Source: Scleromitrula shiraiana (taxonomy: Eukaryota > Ascomycota > Leotiomycetes > Helotiales > Sclerotiniaceae). From it: a stretch of 64,000 bases of DNA. The stretch covers positions 1,116,001 to 1,180,000 of the forward strand of contig JABELC010000006.1 in assembly GCA_028455995.1 (NCBI GenBank), read 5' to 3'. Position numbers and translations under genes: made by a program. The notes beneath the pieces are model-generated. The model made no database searches. It saw nothing but the letters and a program-made list of their open reading frames with translations, and was not told the DNA's origin. Below, in pieces: positions 46,429 to 58,443 of the stretch. How positions within the stretch are numbered: position 1 is the first letter of the stretch; each line of letters begins with the position of its first letter.

Positions 46429-48550
46429 TATTGTGGGTAGTAGGGGAGGTCATTTATGAGGATCTGGAGATGTGTCTGTATTAGATGGTATGATGTGCAC
46501 TCGGTTTACTCTCTGGAACGGTGAGACGAAAATACAAAGGTAGTGGTCTGTGGTGGTCATGAATTATGAAATATTTGGGAAAATTTTGCGAATACGGGAT
46601 AGAAAAATAATACAGTTCTATGATTTGATGCAGCGATTCCATGCGCAGACAAATTTATGCAAGAATATATCATCTGGGACTGAGATATAATCCACGAGAT
46701 ATCTTTCCCAACCTCCCAAGTTAGTATCTCATCCGTATGAAGGGAAACACGTACAAGTGTTCTGGAAAAAAGGGAATAGAAGTCTGCCACTTCAAGATGC
46801 ATGCTGCGGTGAAACTTACTCTGAGAAGGGTCCGAGTCGATGCAATGGTACGCTAGATACTAGTATTACCATAGGATGAGATGGAGTGCAATTTAGGGTA
46901 TTATGAAGGTATGGGGTTAGATATGCTACCTGCGTGGAGATGACTATAGATCATATGAATATCACATGTACGTCGTCTCGTGTACTGTATGAAAATATGC
47001 CTAATCGTCAATTAATAAATACATCAAGTTGAAAGGTGTTACATTTAGGTATATGTGCCCAGACATAGAGTCTTTAGATAATCGAACAAGGTATCGAGTA
47101 CTACCTACATAGGTATACACACGCATATGGATATTGTAGAGAATTCATACGATACCTATATATTGAATCATGATTAGATCTTTACTGAGACATTCATAAC
47201 TATAGATAAAATGAATCGGGGCGTAGGATTGAAGATTGAGATATATGTATAGATATATGTATGGATATATGTATGGATATAATGATGGTAATAGTAATGC
47301 TAATAGTAATGCTAATAGTAATGGGGTTATCCAGCTGCCTACATAGTACTTATTGCAAGACTTTCGGTTGCTCGCCTCATTTTTCGCCTGTTTTGTACCG
47401 CCTCACTCAACTTTTCGGGCTCATCCAGTAGAACTATCTTGTACTGTAATCATTTTTGCCTCCTTCGTCCTACTGCACTGCACCACCTCCTTAACATTGA
47501 AGTCTCAAGAATCAAGATCTACATCCTCTATATACCCTTTCTCTATATATAACCAACCTCATGATGTGGGGATAGAAACGAAGTTATGATCTAAAAATTG
47601 ATCTAATAGATCAGATACTTCTAAAGAAAAAGGCAAACAATACTCGAGTATACGGAAATCGTATGCCTCTTCTTTTTGTTTACAAAAAGAGAGGTTTTTT
47701 ATACGAGTCTACTCATTTTTTTTTTTGGTATGATACAAGGGTGATTTTACTAGCGTCTTGGAAGAATCTTGGCACTTTTTTAACATAAATGATTGGTTAA
47801 AATCGATATTTTAAAGTAATTGATTGGTTAAATTTAAGCTTTTGAACAAGCTTTTTAAAACATGTGATCCAACAATATTATTAAAATAAAAGATCATAAA
47901 GAAGAGGCGGCGTGTCAGGGGACCTGACCCGATATACTTACTTACTTCCTATCGTTACCGGGTCTTTATATGTTATTCTATTGGTTATATATATCCTTTT
48001 TCTTACATCTTAATTTGATTGATGCGCTACGCATACCTTGCACCTTGATACCCAATTCTCTCACCGAAAATCAGTCATCACTACTACTACTAATATAGGT
48101 AAAGCACAAACTATTTCCACAAACTTCATTTGCGTAACAATAATAACATCTTCATCTTATTCCATTCTATATACTACTTTATATACTACATCACATACAT
48201 TAGACGATATAATCATTTCTCTGACAGATCTGCCTCATTTCTATTCTGTTTCGCGAACTACATTATCTCATTCCTCTATCTCTTCAATACATTTCGCCCA
48301 GTTTGTCATCTGACTGGTCATTGGGTATTTGCCCTGCTTGTATGAAGTACGTACTTGGATATCGCATGCATGTATTGGTTCCGGCCCTTCTTATCCTTGA
48401 CCCAACCAAGTGTAAAGGTCTAGGAAGTCCAGTATTAACAACATTTATCTCTATAGATACCTCCTATTTCTGTTTTCTTGAATTTTCATCGGTTTTGTCA
48501 AATAAAATTGAATAAAAGTGGTGGGAGTAAAGAACTGACGACTATTAGAA
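46429..48550. other. intergenic; promoter of the duplicated-finger gene
   Basis: About 2.1 kb without a supported gene. It contains a trinucleotide-like array (gctaatagtaat units, 47294-47325), an imperfect hairpin at 47660-47705, and two copies of GATTGGTTAAA (47791 and 47822), each holding a CCAAT box in reverse. A pyrimidine-rich stretch at 48050-48300 probably belongs to the downstream gene's promoter or 5' UTR. Confidence 0.4.
47660..47705. other. imperfect inverted repeat (hairpin potential)
   Basis: CGTATgcCTCTTcTTTTTG on the left pairs with CAAAAAGAGAGG and ATACG on the right around a small loop, leaving a T-rich bulge. It sits in intergenic DNA, 120 bases upstream of the paired CCAAT boxes. 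A terminator-like or insertion-scar role is possible, but nothing decides it. Confidence 0.45.
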
Positions 48551-51500
48551 ATGTCGATGCAATCGGGCTTTTCCCGTAATGGGAATCATATTCGCCAAGT
48601 ACGACTATTTTCTTTTCACCTCAACTTCTATGGACTTTTCATGATCAAGATGAACTTAGATCTGATGGATCATATCTAGTTTTATTCTTCACCCTCTTCA
48701 ATGCATACTTCAGATTCAAGTTATCCATCCTCGAGAGAGATGGGTCCACCATCATCATTGGATTTTCCACCTCAACCCATTGAGATTGATAATTCAAGAA
48801 CTCTTCCCAGCCCTTCAATTTCCTCTTCTGTTTGGGATTCCTCACCACTATTTTCATCTCCTGCATTTCCTGATATGAATTCCACATATGGAGGACCTAT
48901 GGCTAGGATTCAACAACTACAAGTGGATCGCAATACAGCTCAAGCTCCTTTGATACAATGGTATACAGCCAATGATGGACCTTGGTGTCCAAAAGGAATA
49001 TCTGAAGGTATTCTGGAAGAGAGATCAAATTCCAAAATCCGCTCAGGTAATCGCGCACCCGTTGCGTTTAGTGGACAATATCGTCAACAAGAACCATTGG
49101 ATAATGGAGCCTTTCAATTTGGTGCACCACCACAATCGGATTCTGGATATGGAACCAGACGTAGTGTTGGAAATGCATCAATATTCAGTTCTGATATTAC
49201 TGATCGCGATCAAGATTGCCAAAGTCTAACCGGTCATGTTGCGGATTTCCAACCATTCCAGGGAATGAATGATCCATTACAATCCCGGGATACAAGAATG
49301 ACAGAAGCATGGCCATTACATATTCCAACTGTCGAGAATCCTGACTTATTCTGTCACGTTTGTCATAAGTCCGTTAAGACAAAATCTGAATTGAAGTATG
49401 ATAACAGCTTTCATGCGGTATATTAAGACTGCTAACTAGTGTTCAGAAAGCATGACCTCCGACATAGGAAACCTTTCGTGTGTACATATCCTGGATGCGA
49501 CAGGACCGAAGGATTCAGTACAACGAATGATTTAGATCGTCACACCAAAAGCAAGCATCGTTTGGCCGTATCATCTAAATCCGAACCAGTTAAGAAATAT
49601 CGATGCCATATACTTGGCTGTAAGTCTAAGGATAAGGCATGGCCACGTCTTGATAACTTTCGAAGTCACTTGAAGCGCCTGCATCAAGATCTCATCCATA
49701 CAGATGTTGACTTCGAAGAAACTATTCGATTGTATGTCCTAACGTTAACTCAAATAAAAGATTCGACTAACTTATGACAGAGCTGAATTTTTCGAGCGGC
49801 CTGGTCTTTCCCAAGAAGAAAATTCGTTCGCTGCCATGGAACCATCCGACCGGAATCCTACCCAGACAGGAGACGTCACTCAAGGTTCAATAAATCCTCA
49901 GGAAACTAGCAAGAATAGTTGGAGACCTGTATATCCAAATCTAATTCCTGATTTGGTGACCCCTATGGATAAACCATTCATTCCGGATATGAAAGCCAGG
50001 AACTCACCATCAAATCTGGATCCAAATTTGCCTCAGTCGGCTTCAAATACCAGGGACACTATACAACCATCGGATTTAATTCGGGATCCAACGAAAGGTG
50101 TCACTAAAATCTCATTGGAAAGTGTTCTGTTAACCCCAGTGGGTACAAAAAGTGTGACTGGTTCTCGTTTTGACTATGTAGACCGTTCATCGGATGAACG
50201 GAGTGCACCTGCACCTGCATCTGCACCACTCCCAGGTAAGGCAATAAGGCATGATAGCATCTCAACCAGTGATGCAGCCATTGCAGAAGTAATCAGGTCT
50301 GCATTAGCTGAAGTGAAGATTCCATCGATTGGCGTATCACCGTTAGGACGAAAAGTTTTACCAAATGGCAAGCCGTCCCCCGCAGATTCAAGGTTACAAC
50401 AAACAGATACATCTGTGCTTCCTGATGAACTCAATAAGCAATCGACTTCCGCTTTCAAAGATGATTCTCTGGACCAGGAAAAGGCCGTTGAGGTTTTAAA
50501 ACAATTACAAAAGTTCGGATATATCATCCAAAGAGACCCGAGCCGTTCTCCGCGGATACAGAATCCTGGCTCAGCTGCCAGCAATAAAAGTAACAATCAG
50601 GTTACCTGCCAGATTTGTAAGAACTTTAAAGGGAGGCCTTGTGAATTGAAGTATGATTTACCTTCCAATTAGAATATTATTACTGATAACACTAGGAAAC
50701 ACATGAAACGTCACGAGAGGCCTTACGGCTGTACATTCTTGACCTGCAATAAAACATTTGGAAGTAAAAATGATTGGAAACGTCATGAAAACTCGCAACA
50801 TTTCCAATTAGAGACATGGCGTTGCAACAAGGAAAAACCAGAAGGTGGTCCATGTACCAAAGTATGTTACCGTAAACTTACTTTTCAAGAGCATTTGAAG
50901 GAAAAGCATCACATACTTGACCTCGATGCAATCAAAATTCTACTTGAGGATTGCCGAATTGGTCGTAATTGTCAAGCACGTTTCTGGTGTGGCTTTTGTA
51001 CTAAGCTCATAGGCCTCAAGAAGAAAGGTCTAGAAGCCTGGACGGAACGATTTGATCATATAGATGATCACTTCATGGGACGCGGAGAATTCAAGAAGCA
51101 AGGTATTCGGGATTGGATCCCAGTGGATAGCGATAAACCCAAAGGCGATGTCTCTAGTCCATCTGTCTTGGAAGAATCTTCTCCAAAGAATAGTCGAGAG
51201 GAATCTTCTAGTCCCACTAATCACCATGAAAGGAACTCACCCGATTCAATTGGCACCAGAGGAAGCTCATCTACTCATGCAATCATACTTGATGGAGAAG
51301 AACCTAAATCGTCTAGAAAGCGAGAAAGTGATGATGATGGTGGTAGGCCAAGCAAACATAAAAAGGTTACAGCAATGTTCCAATATTGTGTAAGTTCTTC
51401 ATCTATAACTACCGTGCCCTCCAACGTTTTACTGATTTATCTACAGTGCCAATGCTCGGATGATACAGGTCATACTTTCAGTCAAGCATGTTTCTCATGT

Positions 51501-51560
51501 AACCATCATTTCTGTAGTGATTGTAAGAAGGAATCAATCGTTCAATTTGATAAAATTTGA
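48551..51560 (+). CDS. C2H2 zinc-finger protein with two duplicated finger clusters
   Basis: Six exons (48551-48598, 48680-49395, 49447-49731, 49781-50650, 50696-51389, 51447-51560) give 908 residues. It has two C2H2 clusters separated by about 290 disordered residues. Cluster one starts at Cys241 (CHVCHKSVKTKSELK|KHDLRH) and continues CTYPGCDR ... RHTKSKH and CHILGCKS ... HLKRLH. Cluster two starts at Cys626 (CQICKNFKGRPCELK|KHMKRH), then CTFLTCNKTFGSKNDWKRHE and a third finger. Both clusters carry an intron at the same residue and phase. The C-terminus is a separate Cys/His-rich module (CSDDTGHTFSQACFSCNHHF CSDC) reached through a short last exon. It is probably a nuclear DNA-binding regulator. 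The first exon (MSMQSGFSRNG) is plausible but less sure; the ATG at 48701 is an alternative start. Confidence 0.85.
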
Positions 51561-53860
51561 TATGCTCAGGGATATGTTGGAGTTTCACGACATTTCGATT
51601 GATAGTTCAAGGAGATAATCGTATAAAAGTACTCGGTCGGTCGGTAATGAATGGAACTTGTAATTCGGATGAAAATACTTAAGATATCCGCACTCCTGTG
51701 GCGTATTGGAGTCTCAATTAAGACTCTTATTAATATATTGAGGGGCTCAGAAGACTATCTTTGATACATGAATTGGTCAATACTTATTGACCGTGTTGAA
51801 AAAGCATGGATGGAGAGAGAAAATGCATCCCCTATGCACCAATCGCCAAACGTCTCTACATATTTTCAGCCGCAGATAGTGTACACCGACCGTCATGGTG
51901 TGTGAAGAAATATTTTCACAGGGCAATACAATGAAGCCAAGCCACATGCAGATTCCCACGTGGCGTAATCTGTCCTCCCTAAAAGAATGGATCAGACTCG
52001 GTGAACCAAAATGGATTAGGCTATTTTTCCCCTTCCATAGTTGTACACAGATATATATGATTTTCTGTAGGAACACTAGATACGAATGAACAGGGCGAAG
52101 CAAATCGGAACCGAAAGTGAGGCTACATCAAAGAAAATTATTCCTTTCCTTTCTACCCTTACGGGCCTTACCCTACATGATACTCGTCATACCCAAACAC
52201 CATCCGTAATTCTTCTCGCTACCTACTCGGTAACAATATGAATCATAGGATTGGATTGTCATGATTGTCATGCGTGCCGGATATATGCTTGAGATGATCA
52301 CCACTTGGGCGTTCATCATCGAACGAAATTCCAACATTAGACGCTCTTCTTAAACTTGGAAGGAAGCCGGCTTCTAAGTCGCAACCAATTGAAGAGGGAC
52401 TTTGGTGCTTCGTTCATACGATATGGTTTTGGGTAGATGTTGGATGGTTGTTGGGGTCCTTTTTTGAACATGTTTGGGGGCTGAACGAAACAAATCCTTT
52501 CTCTACTCACTCGATTTGGTGGTCTCTTCGCTTCAGGCCTTTTTCCCCCCTCCATCTTCTCTGTAATACAGATGTCGTCGCGGAAGATAATACATCGTTT
52601 CCGGGCTGTATTGAACTCGAGTCATATCTTTATTCTTCTAATTTATTTATTTTCTTGGATATATACATCATAGGTAAGTCTAGACTAGTGAGCGCAGGTT
52701 TGCCCGGTGTGGGAATTCCAAATGTGAATGAACCGAATCGATTAATATGAATACGTATGTAGAGGGTCTGCCTAGTGGTCGCATTTTCCGCCTTACGCCA
52801 TTGTACAAGGGTTCAATAGATTCTGATTGGATGTAGTCGGATGCAGCTCCTGGAAAAGGAAAAAAAGGAAAATGATGTATTGATGACTGGTTCGCGCCCG
52901 CATCCACACCCATTAAATGAAAAACGTCCTGGCAGACAAACTGGAGTAAGTGGATCTATGTTGTGTCCTATTCAGGAAGAATGGTAAGAGGCGCAGCAGC
53001 ACTTAAACTTATGCCAACCAGCGCGGGTGGAAAGATCTCCATTACGACCCAACTTTTCTCTCTTTGGATTGGTTTTCTTTCTAGGTAAGGTAAGGTGAGA
53101 GAAGATGGAAAAGAAGGTGGAAGAGGTTAGGGCCCAGGGGTATGCACATCAAACTTACATCCACGAGGAATTGAATTTCTCACCGGCTAATCCATGTATA
53201 AAAATGCGGCTCTTTAGATATGACCGATTTGGGATCGTTCTGAGCGTCCAGATGCCGTACATGAACTTTGTGGAGGGGGCTTGGTTATCATATACGTAGA
53301 TGTTCTGCTTGCTTTTGCTTCGTTGTAGTCATTGCGCCTACCTATCTCATCGAAGTTGCTTCGCCTCTGGCCCGACTGATTTCTTACTTGAATGGTTATC
53401 ATTTTAACCTTAACCTACGGGTGATAATTTGAATGGTTTGATGGGTTCATGTTTGTACATATTTATATTTATACAAAGGTCGTGTACAAAATATAATCAA
53501 TCTATTGTTTGTTTGTTTGTTTGTTTATTATTCACTCTTTGCTAAGAATTGTTTCGTGTATTGCATGTTGCAGGTGGAGATACTCGAATATAAAAAAAAA
53601 CCTGTAAGTGTTTGTTCTGTTTGTTGCTATCCTGTCCTGCCACTTCATAAGCAGATATATTGAACACAAGGAAGCTCACACCAGCTGTAGGATCAATAAA
53701 CATAAAAGCAAACAAATATCAGCACTTCCTTTCAGCTTTTGGTGTTTGAGATCTTCTAGAAGCTTGACTCCGCCTCGATTCAATTCACTCTAGTAGAATC
53801 GTGGGGTCCAAGTTTCAACCTAGATAGCAAGCTTTTTATTCCTGATCATTCTTTTTTAGC
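51561..53860. other. intergenic between the two zinc-finger genes
   Basis: About 2.3 kb. Apart from a GTTT microsatellite at 53506-53526 I see no repeat or gene. The frames here (for example 52448-52750) have no recognisable content. Confidence 0.35.
53506..53526. repeat. (GTTT)n microsatellite
   Basis: Five GTTT units in the upstream region of the second zinc-finger gene. Confidence 0.85.
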
Positions 53861-55705
53861 ATGCCACATACTACACTACACTCGAAAATGGCACCACTCT
53901 TTCCTCAAAACAAAGTGAATTCTCAATTTCGTCAGGGTTACTTGATGGACGTTGAGAGTTCTTGGATGGAGAATATCGATCCACTTCTTCGTCAAGCCCA
54001 TATGGATAAATCAGGTCTCGAATGGAGACTTGATCAACAGCAAGGTCCACTACAACGATTTATAACTCAACCCGAAAGAGCTTTCTTTACTACAGTTCCG
54101 AAGATGAACCCATTTGATGGATTTGGTGGAACTTTTCCCAAATCCTATGGACCCGCCAACGTATTACCTCGGGATACTCGAGGTCGATTTGGATCACCAT
54201 CTACTTCTCATGAATTATCTTCCGATTGTGGCAGTTCCAGGAGCCCAGGAGCTGAGCCAGAATGGTTCCATGATGGATATTATTCTTCAAATGGTCAAGA
54301 TGATGACTTTTTATCTAACCCCACTGTTAATTCCAATCAAGCTTTCTCCGATGCTTGGATACATCAGTTATATCCTCAAACAACGCAACCTACAGGATAC
54401 TCATGTGTTAATCTCAGCGATGTTCAAGGATTTGCCGACTTACAAGATGCTGCATTTGAACCAGATGAAGCTTTTATCGACATGGATACACGAACAGACT
54501 ATGCCATGCAAGCATCAGAATCACGCGGACATAATTCGCAAGCAGCTACAATAACCAACTATCGAGATGAAGCATTGGGAACATCCATTCAAGATGCTAC
54601 TTCTCCACCGAAAGCAACATCAACTCAAACATCCACCAACGTTAACACACCAACAATAGATGACGCGGATATCGACGCAGATGGAGAAATCGATGACGAA
54701 ATGGATGCAGACGTAGACGCAGATGCTGATGGCGACGTCGATATCGAGCTTCCCCCCGTTTACGATGAAGAAGAACCCTCTGATACAGAGTATACCCCAC
54801 GACATCGCAACCCACGCAAACCCACCAAGAAATCCATATCCCCTCCCAACACCAAACGCAACCGCGTTAACAAAACCACCAAATTATCACCCAAACCTAC
54901 TTCGCCTAAAGCCGGTGGCTTAACATGTAAAACTTGCTCCACTAGCGGATACAAAGATAATGCTACTCTCCAACGACACATTGCTTCCGCACATACCCGT
55001 GCCTTTGTCTGTGTCTTTTCATTCGCTGGATGTGCTAGTACATTCGCATCGAAGAATGAATGGAAACGGCATGTATCCTCTCAGCATTTGAATCTTAGCG
55101 CTTGGGTCTGCACACTCGGATCATGTGGAAAAGTGCCACTATCTTCTCACTCACACGGTAAACGCAAGAGTGGTAGTAATGGCACTGGTGGACGAGACAT
55201 AGAAGTTGCGGCATTGGAAAGAGGATGCGATATCAAAGGTGCGGAATTCAATAGGAAGGATTTATTCACTCAGCATCTTAGACGCATGCATGCACCGATG
55301 GAGGTGAAGAGGAAGGGGAAGAAAAACCCGGAGTGGGAGGAGAGGGTTAGGAGATTACAGAAGAGTTGCGAGAGGGTGAGGAGAGAGCCGCCGAGGAAAT
55401 TGGGCTGTGCGGTTGAGGGTTGTGGGGTTTCGTTTGAAGGGCCCAGTTCCTGGGATGATAGGATGGAACATGTTGGGAAACATTTGGAGAGGGGTGTCAG
55501 TGGGGATGAGGGGGAGAGGAAAATTGTCGTTAGGCAGGATGTTGATGAGCTTTTTGTGGAGTGGGCAGTTGGAGAGAGAATTATAGAGAGGAATGGTAGG
55601 GGTCAGTGGAGTTTGCTGATGGGGGGTAAGGGTAAAACGATAAATATTGGTGATGTTGATACTGAATCTGGGGATGCGGATGCAGATGGTGAGGATGAGG
55701 ATTGA
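53861..55705 (+). CDS. C2H2 zinc-finger protein with acidic repeat
   Basis: A single exon of 614 residues. The N-terminal half is disordered (Ser/Pro/Asp/Gln-rich), followed by an acidic repeat DADIDADGEIDDEMDADVDA and a basic stretch (TPRHRNPRKPTKK). The C2H2 region begins at about 350: CKTCSTSGYKDNATLQRH ... H, then CASTFASKNEWKRHVSSQHL with WVCTLGSCG, and later LFTQHLRRMHAP and CAVEGCGVSFEGPSSWDDRM EHVGKH. The signature SKNEWKRHVSSQH parallels SKNDWKRHENSQH in the preceding gene, so the two neighbours are related. A probable transcription regulator. The start ATG 53861 is the first in frame; an alternative is 53888 (MAPLF). The tail repeats an acidic DADADGEDED motif. Confidence 0.85.
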   Translation: MPHTTLHSKMAPLFPQNKVNSQFRQGYLMDVESSWMENIDPLLRQAHMDKSGLEWRLDQQQGPLQRFITQPERAFFTTVPKMNPFDGFGGTFPKSYGPANVLPRDTRGRFGSPSTSHELSSDCGSSRSPGAEPEWFHDGYYSSNGQDDDFLSNPTVNSNQAFSDAWIHQLYPQTTQPTGYSCVNLSDVQGFADLQDAAFEPDEAFIDMDTRTDYAMQASESRGHNSQAATITNYRDEALGTSIQDATSPPKATSTQTSTNVNTPTIDDADIDADGEIDDEMDADVDADADGDVDIELPPVYDEEEPSDTEYTPRHRNPRKPTKKSISPPNTKRNRVNKTTKLSPKPTSPKAGGLTCKTCSTSGYKDNATLQRHIASAHTRAFVCVFSFAGCASTFASKNEWKRHVSSQHLNLSAWVCTLGSCGKVPLSSHSHGKRKSGSNGTGGRDIEVAALERGCDIKGAEFNRKDLFTQHLRRMHAPMEVKRKGKKNPEWEERVRRLQKSCERVRREPPRKLGCAVEGCGVSFEGPSSWDDRMEHVGKHLERGVSGDEGERKIVVRQDVDELFVEWAVGERIIERNGRGQWSLLMGGKGKTINIGDVDTESGDADADGEDED

Positions 55706-56671
55706 GTTTTCTTTGGCATTGTTTTATTATACCCTCTCACTCGCTAAATCTTTCCTACACCGTGATATGGATAGGATAGGTAGTTATGTAACGATTTATG
55801 ATATGATGGATTTACGGAGCGTTGCTTTTTTGTGGGAGGGGGGGTTGGATATGGGATATGGGCATAGATAGATAATTTCTCTGTATTGGGATTTTCTTTC
55901 TTGGGGATGGATTGGCGCTACCAATGAAAATTATAATCTACTTATTTCAAAATTTATCTTCCACTCAATCTACTTCATCAATATCTTCCTAGAATGTGAA
56001 TCTGTTTTCACAATATAGAAGCACACCTCTAAGGAATGTTTGGGGATAGCTAGTTCTCATCAATGACTATTCAGGCAGAGCTTGCTAGCACTATATTTGC
56101 TGAAACCAAAATAATTCTTAGGCAATGAATGAATTGTTTCATACATATAAGATGGGAGCACTATAACAAACACCAACAAAACCACCACATCGATTGATTT
56201 GATATAAAACCGCGTGGTGACCTCGGTTTATTGTCTAAATTCTTATGAACATAGATGACTACTTGTCCATTGCTTGAGACGAGAACAGTATGAGCTATTT
56301 TTTGTATATGGAAAATCGACAACGGAAGTTTAATAGACTGAATTGAAGTATCGGCAGCTCCTTGAGTTGCTGACATCTAGCCATACATGACGATGCGGCG
56401 AATCATAGGCCATTGGAATAGATGTAGACGGCAATGATCGCAAGTACATAACTGAGAGAATGAGAGGATTTAATATGTGCTTAACGCTGTGAGTACCTTC
56501 AACTATGGTATTATATTATGCTGAGTAGAGACTGAATGCCTTGCAACGTTTCTCCCATATATTAATTGCTTAATTTGCTCTATCTCTATATATAATTCTA
56601 AATCTAGTCTAATCTAATCTATTCTATTTCTATAAACATACAAGCAAAATCTCCTGCCCATTCAATATTGA
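55706..56671. other. convergent intergenic region
   Basis: Between the 3' ends of the second zinc-finger gene and the thioesterase-like gene. TCTAATCTA/TCTATT short repeats lie around 56580-56640. No gene was seen. Confidence 0.35.
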
Positions 56672-57847
56672 TTACAACAGATCTCTATACTTTCCTAACG
56701 CCGGGCCTTTACTACCTGAGAACTCCTGATACAAGCCCTCCAATGCTCCAAAATGCTCAGCATATTTCAATCCTCTTTTATTCTCCGCCTCTATCTTCTT
56801 CCAATCCCACTCACTAGCACCATCCACACTCTTCTCCTCTTTTGATTCCCCTACATCTATAAATGATGCCTCGCCATCCATTAATTCCGGTGTCGATTCC
56901 CCAGAACTAGACATACTATGCCATCCTCCTGGCCTCTCTGGTAGCACTCCCGACGCAGCCAATACAACCTCGGGATGTATCGTCAATCTTCCCAATTTCA
57001 TAACATATTTGCCAATTGCAGTAGCAAAGATATATTTCTCATCCACATCCATATCACCCTCTCCATCTTTCTTCTCAAATTTCGCATTCCTTCCCCCAAA
57101 CCAAGATCCATCACTCAACACATAGCCCGTCGGTCGTACAGTCCCCTTCTTGACAAAATGAGTAACCATATAAATCCATTTCCTATCCCAACATAATATT
57201 CGACTCCACATTTCGTATCCTTCATAGATGCCGATCTCCCTCTTGAAATTACACATTACACCTCCAAGTGCCAGACCCCATCTACCCTTCACCGCATCGC
57301 CATTCTTATCCAGTACCAATTTTTCAGTCCTATTTTGTTGTAGGGCATGAATACCCTTTTCTAACAGACAGCATACGATGTGTGTACGGGTAACGTCGAG
57401 ATCGGAGAAATATGTTGAGTTAGATTTATGCAAGTTATAATCGCATTCCCAAAGAGAAGCTCGGGATGTAGTGATAACGGGTAGAAAGAGGGAAGCCGAT
57501 GCGGCTGGTGGTGGGATATCAGGAATGGTGAATATGAGATGTTTAAGGATTGCATTCCAGACTCGATACTATTTAAATTGTCAGACATCTAGCCATCTAT
57601 CTATGATCTCATGTTCTGGGAGCAATGATTGGGAACGAGGACGAGGATTACATACATGCCAAACACCAGGAAGACTCTTGAAATTTGCTAAAAGTACAAC
57701 AGCAGCTGCTATACGAGAGTAACTTCCAGGCCCAGTACAAAAATTAACCAAGAGATTCTGAATATTCACATGAGAAACTCCAGCAGCCATAACGAGTGTT
57801 GTGGTCAATGCAATGGATTTTAAAGGGAGACGGGTTGCGGACGCCAT
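56672..57847 (-). CDS. thioesterase-like (hot-dog fold) protein
   Basis: Two exons (57656-57847 and 56672-57568) give 362 residues; the join restores LPGVWH|YRVWNAIL in phase 0. The hot-dog thioesterase core is recognised by WECDYNLHKSNSTYFSDLDV at about 104-123 followed by TRTHIVCCLLEKG, and by KREIGIYEGYEMWSRILCWD RKWIYMVTHFV in the second half of the fold. This is the THEM6/AtnL-like group common in fungi, usually of unknown substrate; acyl-CoA hydrolysis is inference. A hydrophobic N-terminus (SIALTTTLVMAAGVSHV) may anchor it to a membrane. An insert at about 280-310 is Ser/Glu-rich. The start ATG at 57847 has a C at -3 but is the only one before the conserved region. Confidence 0.85.
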
Positions 57848-58443
57848 TTTTGCCAAATTCAAGCAGATCAATGATAACGAAAAGGACCTATATAAATAAA
57901 TAGAAGAAAAGACAGAAGATTGCAGAGAGGAAAAAATCACTTCATGAAAAAGAAATAGAAGAAGAGAATAAGAAAAGACAAGAAGAGAATGGTGAGAAGA
58001 AATTGCCAGCTAAAGATATATATTTTCGTTGAATCGTAGACCGAGGCTCGGAGGAACGAAACGCCGATGATTATTTTATTGGTCTAGCTGGTGGCTTCTC
58101 CGATAGGCTTTTCCGGATGTCAAAATTGCATGGCTCCTATTCCGAATTGGAGTAGTTATATCTATTAGTCTCGAGCCCGGTCATATTATAGTAAGTAAAA
58201 GTAATATGTGGGTTTTCTGCATGAATTCTCTAATTACCACATTTACACATGTCATAGACTAATTTTGAACAATATAGAGTTTGTAGATTGATAGCAAAAA
58301 TTTCGTCATGCTATAGTTTTAACGAATACCCTCCCAAGATCCTTCCTTACCCCTTTTGATAAATGCCTTGCGACCAATTATAAAATCATTACACAGAATC
58401 GTGAAAAATCTTTCCTTCACAACCTCATTAAAATAGAAAGTCA
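57848..58443. other. intergenic, thioesterase promoter and 7TM gene 3' side
   Basis: A/G-rich near the thioesterase start (runs of GAAGA on the plus strand, 57890-58000), otherwise featureless. Confidence 0.35.
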
